Shown: piece after piece, positions 56,410 to 64,000 of the stretch
How the letters are laid out: every line of letters starts with the position of its first letter
Position numbering within the stretch: the stretch's first letter is position 1
From: Mycogone perniciosa
Lineage: Eukaryota > Ascomycota > Sordariomycetes > Hypocreales > Hypocreaceae
Length of the DNA stretch: 64,000 bases
NCBI GenBank assembly: GCA_025331125.1
Contig: JAOALB010000004.1
Span: 62,001-126,000 of the forward strand
Direction: 5' to 3'
Translations under genes and position numbers: made by a program
The notes under the pieces: model-generated
What the model was told of the DNA's origin: nothing
The model's input: the letters and a program-made list of their open reading frames with translations, nothing else
The model's database searches: none

Positions 56410-58138
56410 CGAGGGCAGCCAACGGAACCCGGACCTAGCAATGTTGGAAGCCGAATACTCCGCATTTGCAGAACTCACACGCTCGTGATTGCAATAAACA
56501 TATTGTCACGTTATTATGATTGAGAAAGGATGTGTAATGGCCAAGAAATCGTGGGACCTGGATGAGATTTGAATGGACGAAGGAAAAGCAACCTTCACGA
56601 ATGAGGAGCGATATTCATCCAAGTCTCCTCGTAAGCCGAAAGGGGGGTGTAGCATAACATAAGTATCAATCTAATATCTCGATGAGCGAGTGTGAATAGT
56701 AATACGGGGTACTCTGTCTCATTCAGTGCTTACGCATGTACACACGAGGACGGCACTCATACCTAAGGTCCTCCTTTCGGCAACATAGGTACTTCCGTGC
56801 GATTTGTTGTGATATGCAACATTGTTTCGGAAGCCAGAAATTCGTGTTTATTATTGATCGGGTGGATCCAATTGATACGAGCAAGGGCATAGTAAGTTGA
56901 TAAAGAGGGGGATGACGACTGTACGGAGTACGAGTAAGTGCTTGGCTTCGGACTCCGTCCGGATAGGGTAACACTGCTTCAATCCGTCGCATCGAGTTGA
57001 AGGTGTCCGAATGTGGCGGATACCCTAAAATTAGTACTCACCTACATGGGTCTTGTGGGCCATAACAGTCCTAGGGGAAGTTGTGTTATTACTCGTAGTT
57101 CAACTCTGGAACCCTGATCAGCAATCTCGTACGAGTAGGAAAGGAACAGTGTACAAGTTGTGCAGTCGTACATAGTGAAAATGCTCTGCATATCAAGACA
57201 ACTTATCCCGACCTACTCCATACTCCGTACCCTAATTGACCATGGATCCGCTAGGCTTTGACCACTCCAGGGCAAAAAACCGCTAGTTTAAGACTCGAAA
57301 TCCTTTCTACGAGTAGGGTCTGGTAATTGAATTATCGAACGCTCAAGTGATATTATCCCGGCCGTCATTTTGGGTGGAACCCTATAGTGATGGCTGAAGA
57401 TAGTTTGTACGATTGTTGTCACGTCGTGCTACTCCGTAACCTGCAGGTGGGACATCGGATTGGAGGGGCAACGAGACGGACGTGCCATTGACGAACGAGA
57501 GAACAAATGGTTTTTCGGCGCGGCCCGCACCCTTTGTCCTCCATCATTCATTGCCCCTGGTCCTGATGCTGCTGTTGATGCAAGAGATGATGCGGCCAAC
57601 TTTGCTGCTGCGCCGCCGAGACGCAAAGCCGTGCGCGTTCCTCCCACTCGATCGATTCATTCCCCGCCATTGAGATGGAGCAAACAGCTGAAGCACGTCA
57701 GATGCATCGCATCGCGCGAACTCGACAGTCGACACATGGCCACATGCTCGTATTGTCTTGGCCATTTGTTTCGATGGGGTGAAGCCAAAGCCATGGCGGG
57801 GGAAGACGGGCCTTCGGAGAATTTCAGCCAATTGTTCGTATCGCGTTCGTATGAGGGGCATTTTCGGAATATCCTGGCGCCGAGATCCCGCGCATACATT
57901 CACAATCGCACAGGCGGTGTGAAGAATTTTGTCGGTCAACACGGGCAGAATCAGTCCCACGTCCCAGCTGTTGCGATATCCCGCCACTTCTGTCAGGCAA
58001 TACAATATCTCCGTGCAAGCCGACTCATCACAGGGCACAGGGCGCTTTGTCCCAGATCCCAGGCGGTATCGACTCGCTGGACCCCTTGGCGCAACGAATT
58101 GCGAGCCTGGCGCGCGCAATCGTCGCCAGTCCAGCGCA
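56410..58138. other. Intergenic region upstream of GH92 and the BED/Zn2Cys6 gene
   Basis: 1.7 kb between divergent genes. TACGGAGTA-type copies occur at 56922, 57221 and 57430, and TACGAGTA-type at 56929, 57090, 57130 and 57308. From 57440 onward the base composition becomes GC-rich and frames stay open in several registers, probably the leader of the gene at 58139. I see no separate gene with support. Confidence 0.5.
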
Positions 58139-60402
58139 ATGGGTCGCAAGCCGAACCCCCTCATCCTCGAATACTTCATCCGCGGGCCCAAGCTCAACGA
58201 CAACAGCAATCGATATCCGCATACCTGCAAGCAGTGCGGCGAGAACTTCCCCAAAGGCCGAATCGATAGCTTGACCACCCACATAACCAAGAAATGCCCT
58301 GCAATATCCGACTCGGATCGCATGCGAGCTTGTCTGGAGCTCCATGGCATCACCACTGCCAGGGCTGCCGTTGAGCGTCACCACCAGAGCGGGGTTCAGG
58401 TCAATGGACAGCCGGCTGTCCAGCTTGCACTTCCACAGGGATGGAGTGCTCTTGAAACTCTGGCCGAGGCGTCGCGACAGGTGGACCTCAACGAAAACAA
58501 CCGCCACAAAGCACCTCCGGATGCCTCGAGCCTCGTCAATGGGGCACATATAGTCGATCGGTTTGAACTACAGGAGCAATTTACACTGGAGAACCCACCT
58601 GCAAGTTACGATGGCCGTACACAGAATAATAACAGCCATAAGAAGGGTACGCTAAGCGATGTGATGTTGATTTTCGTCAATAGCGTGCCAGAAGCTGACC
58701 ATGAACCAGCTGGTAGCATCACTGGACAGCTAACGTCACCACCAACTACTGAGCTCTCACCTGAAGAGCGACTTCAGGCTCTCTTGCCCGCCAGTGAATC
58801 GTCACCTGATCCATCCAACATCTCTGTTGCCGTCGCTGCCACTGCTCGCTTGAACCCTTCTTTCCTAGACCCGCAACTCGTTAATGGTGAAGCCCCGTCG
58901 ACCACCCCTCCACTTCCGGAGCCCCATACAGCGATCGATCCGGTCCATAGCCCTCTATCCGATGCTGCCAATGTCTCTCAGCCCTGGGGCGAAATGACAT
59001 ACCTAACTACTACCGCCCCCGTGCCGTTGCTTACCGAAACCCCGCCAATCCCACCACCAATGAGTCGAGGTGGCATTCGCATGGATACCAGTGATGGGCT
59101 TCTAAATGGAAGAGCACGCCACGCGCGGTCTAGATTTACTCCTGCACGGCGTAAGGAGGTCCAGGAAGTCCGGAAGATAGGCGCTTGCATTAGATGTCGA
59201 ATTCTACGCAAGAACTGCGGCAAGGGCACACCCTGCGATACATGTCGCAAGGTGTTGGCTCCTCGAGTCTGGAGGACTGGTTGTGTCCGTACGCGGCTAC
59301 ACGAACAGCTTGACCTGTATGCTGCTGGCGTTCAGGTTGTTCTATCGCAAAATCGCATCAATCTTCTCAAAGATCAACTTCGATTGATGAACAACGGAAG
59401 CGTCATCGAGGTATCTCACTTTCCCGAAACTGGGCAGAAAATTGTCTTTGGAACCCTTGTGGCTCTTTTGGAGCCCAGCGAAAGCCAGGCTGAAGCTCGG
59501 AAAAGCAAGGAACCGTTCCATCAGGTTATTATGATTGACCAGGATTCGGAGGACATTCCAGCAAAAGCCGAGATGTACATGCGTGATGTGCTGCAGCTTT
59601 TTATCGAGCGAGAACCCTCCAAGTTCATGCGTGTGACACTAGAGACCGCCTGCCAACAATTGGCAAAAGGAGAGGATGAGCTCTTGAGAAAAGCATTAGA
59701 GCTCTGGGGCTTAGTGGAAAGCATTGATCGCGAGAGACAGTGGTCTATCCTGGAAAAGCCGAGCACCGAGGGGGAAGAGCCCAGATGGATTAAAGAAGCG
59801 CAGAACGAGAACGATGCTGATATCTACACTATGATCTGCATGCAACTTAATGCTGCAGCTGAACGGAAGGCTAATAGCACATCCAAGAGCTTACTAAATC
59901 ACATGGACCGACTGCTCACGGACAGCAAAACCAAGGTCGGATTCAAGATATTTCTCACGGCCATTATTTTTCTCAACTGTGTGGAGAAGTCTACGTGGGC
60001 TTTCAAAGCGTGGGAACAAGACCATCTCCGCCCAGGCTGGCCCCTCGAACGAGATCCAAGCATCTTTACCCAGCAAGGCGGCAATCTAGCCGGGCTGTTA
60101 AAGATGTTATTGTCCATCCGCAAGGCTCTGCCATATACGATGCAGAATGCTGATGGGAAGATTGTTGTTCCAGACAAGGATCCGGAAATTGTCGAGTACT
60201 TCCAAACACTTGATCTGGACCGTAAGTGGTTCCCGCTCAAATAATTCTTGAAATACCCTTGATTAATCCATTCTTAGACGATGCGATAGAAGCACGCCAG
60301 AAAGGGTCTCAATTCTCCCCTGCAGACTCTCGCTCTCTTGAACTCGTCTTTTGCTCCCACCTCCTCCTACCAAATCCCATCAACTCTACGAGAAACGAGT
60401 AA
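58139..60402 (+). CDS. Transcription factor with BED-like finger and Zn2Cys6 cluster
   Basis: Probable nuclear DNA-binding protein, 735 aa. Exons are 58139-60221 and 60278-60402; the GT-AG intron 60222-60277 (codon C|AC) joins LDLDHDAIEARQKGSQ. The start is the ATG of MGRKPNPLILEYFIRGPKL; the frame extends 70 codons upstream but opens there with TTG. Residues about 6-50 form a BED-like finger (CKQCGENFPKGRIDSLTTHI plus KKC). A Pro/Ser-rich linker follows. Near residue 345 is a fungal binuclear cluster variant, CIRCRILRKNCGKGTPCDTC, with the sixth Cys after a long 12-residue loop (WRTGC). The rest (residues 380-735) is helical, with no classic fungal TF domain that I can name. The second exon is inferred from splice signals and frame only. 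Targets unknown. Confidence 0.82.
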
Positions 60403-61005
60403 ATGATCCGGCGCATTCAATGTTCTTTTTTCTTTCCTTTTTCCAGATCCTGATTTATCCCCCTTTTCTTCCCTCTTCCTCTCCTCACTTCTTCATTTAG
60501 ACAAAAGACGGATCACTTTGCCTCGCTGGCGTCTTGGTGTTTACCGTTTTTAAGAGGACCCGCAAACTAGACGAAAGGAAAAAAAGGGGAAGGGCATTTA
60601 GCCACGTTTTAATGGGATATGAACCGGATGGGGATACGACTTGATACCTTGTTTTGCTTTTCTTTCCCTTCTATTCCCACCCCGAAGGGTTCATGACTCG
60701 GCGTTGGTTTGGTGTAGAGCTCGTGGCTGGGGCGAAGCGAGATAGCCGGATAGGAGGATTCCTACACACTGGCTGCGTGTTATGAGGGTGGTTTGCAACC
60801 CGAAGCATACAAAATGCTTTCGGTTCAAGAACCGAAAGGTTCCTCCACATTGGCACAAATATATGATAACAATGCTAAGTGACGAAAACACACGAATAAA
60901 AAAGATGATTGCTCCTTTCATTGTCGATTTCCAAGTCATCATCTATCATAAAACTCAAATCCCTGATTCCAATGCAACAGGCTGTGTTGTTCAGTAGCCG
61001 AGTTT
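60403..61005. other. Convergent 3' region between the Zn2Cys6 gene and sec5
   Basis: 603 bp with both 3' UTRs. Pyrimidine-rich around 60420-60500. No gene seen. Confidence 0.5.
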
Positions 61006-64000
61006 CTAACTCGACGTCATTCCACCGCTGTCTACTCGCTGAACACCTTGTCCCACGGGTTTCTTGGGCTTTTTGAAGCAAGCAAATTCGTTCCGACTTG
61101 CCTCTCGCAGCTTCTTCAGCACACTGCGCATCTCAGGCAGCTCATTCTGCAGTCGTGCACGCGCATCGTTATCGGTGCGGCTATCCAGCTCCTGGTATAT
61201 CTGACTCTGCAACTCAGACGCCTTGTCAGAGGTGTAGTGACTAAGCGTCTGCGCGATGAACTCGACATCCAACGTGGCCTGCATCAGAGCGCCAAATGAG
61301 TACCGCGGCCGTTTGCGGAACGCCTCGATGAGTTGTAGGGAGGTTTGTTCGAGCAGAAATGAGAGCACCTGAGGCGTGAGAGAGGCAGCCGTGGACGATA
61401 CTTGAGAATGCACAAGGACAAGTGTGAGAAGTGCCTCGTGGACATAAGGTTTGGCGGCTTGTGGCCGTTGATTAGATGAAGGGGCCCAATCGGTGGAGGA
61501 GACACCAGCCTGGACAATGTCGCGAATTTTCTCAATGAACTGTTTGGTGTACGATTGAAACAATCGGGCATCGATCTGGCCAAGAACATCACGAATCGTC
61601 TTGGACTCGTCGGTCAGTTTGACCGAAAAAGCGTTCTCGAATTGAGAGTTTAGATTGGGCACCACCTGGGACCGTAGTGCCTGCAGGTTGCTAAGCGTAA
61701 GGAGCATTCTGACGTTCTGTAAGGGTGTTAGTTGAATCGATCAAATCAAGAAAAGACATGGAGAATAAAGCATACTTGGTCTCCAGCATCCAGTGTGCTC
61801 TTGCCCACCATAGTTGCGGTAGCAGCAGGGAGAGGCAATCCCTCCTGTGCGATAGACCACTCATCATCCGCCTTCTTCACGGAACGCTCCGCATTTTCAA
61901 CCATGCCACTCAGAGCTTTATACAGAGTAGTGACATACTGACTCCGCACTATTTGAAGCAGCTTAGTCGGCGGTGGCTGCATGATATCCTCAGCACCAGG
62001 CCCCGACATCGCCTCCGAGATATAAAGGATCTTCTGCATGCCCGTCAGGAGAGTCCCTTCAAATGCTGCGAAGCTTGCCGGCATTCGAGTGACATCGCCT
62101 GATTCCGAAGAAGGTAACCAGTCCTCGACATGCTTGATATTCTCAGCATCCCTATTCCAGGCGGCGCAAAGGGCGGTTACGCACCGCTCCCTGGAGATGC
62201 CGACCAAAGTCTTTAGCTGCTCGAGTTCCTGGCCATCTCCCGATCTAACGGGAGTGATGGTGGCCAGATCCGAAGCTCCCGAGCCCACCAAAGCCAGCAT
62301 CTTAGAGAGATAGTGCACGGCACTGATGGAGTTTGACCATGGCGGCCAGAAGGCAAGCTTTTCCCACGGCTCACCTCTCCTAGGGGATGGCGGTGGCGGA
62401 TTATTTGGATCAAAATTGAATCTCGGATCTCGAATCGAGGTGGGCGTTAGAGAGTTACCAAAACCACCGGCTGATGCTGGAGATCTAGGTGTTATCGGGA
62501 GCGGCGAGAATAGTAGCGAAATGTCCTCAGGGGGCAAGCCGGCAAAGAATTCATACACATGCCCTCGCAAGAGATTCACCAATTCCACGACACCTTTCTC
62601 AAGGTCTGACACAGTTTGGTGGGTTAGTTGGTGATGGGTTTGTGATTCGCCGCCGTAGCCCATAGGCAGTGTCCTTTGAGTCTTGCCCTCTATGAAGCCT
62701 TGTGCTGTCTGCCAGAATTCCAACACTTCTCCAAGAATACCTTGAGAAGAAATGAGATTGGTTAGGAAAGTGAGGATCTTCTCCCACAGTTCAATCACAT
62801 CCGCAGAGTCGTTCGCCGTTGGCTTATTGTCAATGCTCTGCCTGCCTAGGGAACGAAGATGGGAAGCCACAGTCTGTGGTGACGGTTTCTCGTCACGAGC
62901 CAATCTTCGTCGGAGCACTTCGATTTCCACCCTTGTGTGCTCTCCTGTTGCTTGGATCTTGCCTTTGAGGTAGTCATATCGGCTCAGCAGCCACACCCAT
63001 ATAGGATTGTCCTCGACGCCAAGCTCCAACAGTAAGGCAATGTTGTCCATATACTGATCTAGCCCGCGTCCAGCACTGGTCTCGGATTTTGATAGCGTGT
63101 GGAATGAAACAAGCCTTTTCCACACCTCCCTCTTGAAATTCTGAATTTGACGGTCAACATCGTGCCACATGCGGCCCGCAAGCAAGATCTGATAGAGTTG
63201 GGCATCGTCCGGCGTTTGGCCCTTGAGTTCATTTGATAAACTGCGCGCCTCGTCGGAAAACCTTCTGGCACGGTTGTATGCCTCCACCAAGGTTTCGTAA
63301 TCTTTTCTTTTGATGCAGTCGGATATTGTTGGGCTCAATTCCACATAGTCCTTGAATTGGTCCAGGTATTTGGAGAACGTTTTCAGATTCCCTTCCTTTT
63401 CTCGACCTCCTAAAGCCGGTCCCCAAACATCTTCGGCTTTGGCAGAAACATCCAAAAGAGGAGCTTTGATTCCAAGGACACCATATTCGCTTTCCTTGAC
63501 CAAGGCATTCTTCTTGCGAGTATCCGACATAGACAACGCCAGCGGGTTGTTAGGGCCAATTCTTCCACTGCCACTGCGCAAACTGTGTCGACTCGCATGA
63601 CGGTTGTGGCCCTGAGACCGAGATGGAGGGCTGTCGCCTCCACGGTGCTTCATCTCCTTGTACACATTGTCTATCGTAGCTTTTGCCCGAACGAATCTCT
63701 CGAAGTTGCTCTCCACCAGGGCTTTGAGAGACGCAGATTTCTGATCAATCGACTGCGAGAGAACATCTAAGCCATCTAGCAAGGTGCGTGTATCAGCGCT
63801 GGAATGCATCTGCGACAAGAACAGAGCAGGGGAAAATGTTGTTGAAGAAAGCATAAAGCGGTTCCCTGTACCAGCACGATCAGCCCTAGATATATCAAAC
63901 GCGACGTGTCGTTGGGAGACTCACGCAGTCGCGCATCATCTTGCAAGGGGAGTCCTAGTTGTTTCAATGAGCGAACAACGCTGTCTGTCGTCCCTAACGG
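61006..64000 (-). CDS. sec5: Exocyst complex subunit Sec5 (5' end outside window)
   Basis: Sec5 is a core subunit of the octameric exocyst, which tethers secretory vesicles to the plasma membrane at growing hyphal tips. Visible exons are 64000-63925 (open at the 5' end), 63865-61776 and 61716-61006; GT-AG introns 63924-63866 (codon C|GG) and 61775-61717 (phase 0). 958 residues are visible. The first join gives ARLRNRFMLSSTTFSPALFL, the expected entry to the Sec5 helical core, then SIDQKSASLKALVESNFERF and VRAKATIDNVYKEMK. The second join gives DAGDQNVRMLLTLSNLQALR. The C-terminal part (RKRPRYSFGALMQATLDVEF) is the conserved helical end. A Ser/Arg linker (about residues 105-130 of the visible part) and a Pro-rich loop (PNNPPPPSPRRGEPW) are low complexity. 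The missing N terminus should hold the remaining first exon(s). Confidence 0.93.

Noticed and set aside
56410..56478. 23-codon N-terminal extension of the GH92 protein
   Set aside because: It would start at GTG, there is no in-frame ATG before an upstream stop, and I found no splice join that fits.
57929..58138. 70-codon N-terminal extension of the BED/Zn2Cys6 protein
   Set aside because: It begins at TTG; the first ATG in frame is at 58139 and directly precedes the conserved finger.
57460..58269. 269-codon plus-strand frame before and into the BED/Zn2Cys6 gene
   Set aside because: It opens with TTG, not ATG, has no recognisable motif and overlaps the start of the supported gene in another frame; the GC-rich leader explains its length.

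Overview
This is a gene-dense piece of a filamentous ascomycete (Pezizomycotina) nuclear genome. Coding genes carry short GT-AG introns of roughly 50-90 bp, with one of 217 bp. The gene set is fungal: SreA-type GATA repressor, COMPASS Bre2, Nse1, Csf1, EF-2, Sec5, a GH92 mannosidase and several Pezizomycotina-specific transcription factors. The wording of the Csf1 N terminus and of SreA reminds me of Sordariomycetes (Hypocreales-like), but that is an impression, not a placement. I rebuilt 19 protein genes (two cut by the window ends) and one intron-containing tRNA; spliced lengths of the complete models divide by three and end in stop codons.

Layout. 1-7.3 kb: a Clr2-type silencing factor (minus, C terminus outside the window), divergent from nse1, then a C-terminally membrane-anchored charged protein and the COMPASS subunit bre2. 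7.2-10.2 kb: a 1.2-kb shared promoter between bre2 and the iron regulator sreA, with an SreA-type ATCTGATAA site, a CCAAT/HapX-like site and two upstream ORFs. 10.2-13.7 kb: a gene-free stretch full of TACGGAGTA-type motifs. 13.7-19.7 kb: a large homeobox/C2H2 regulator with five CENP-B-like helix-turn-helix repeats, and a conserved protein of unknown function. 20.3-28.8 kb: an ACS-family MFS transporter, an unrecognised basic protein, tRNA-Ile(AAU), a small secreted repeat protein and a bZIP/DUF3425 factor. 30.9-39.7 kb: methylenetetrahydrofolate reductase, an RBM26/27 (Rmn1)-like RNA-binding protein and translation elongation factor 2. 41.3-53.4 kb: the giant lipid-bridge protein Csf1, divergent from a TMEM184/DUF300 membrane protein. 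53.7-64 kb: a membrane-anchored GH92 enzyme, a BED-like plus Zn2Cys6 transcription factor, and exocyst Sec5 (N terminus outside the window).

Most genes are unrelated housekeeping or regulatory genes; I see no biosynthetic cluster, transposon, virus-like element or CRISPR array. The observations most worth following are: (1) 20 copies by eye of the 9-mer TACGGAGTA, all intergenic, where about 0.5 is expected by chance; (2) a GH92 enzyme with Gln where the family's general-acid Glu is expected; (3) five tandem HTH-like modules behind a homeodomain and C2H2 fingers; (4) iron-regulatory sites in the sreA/bre2 shared promoter.
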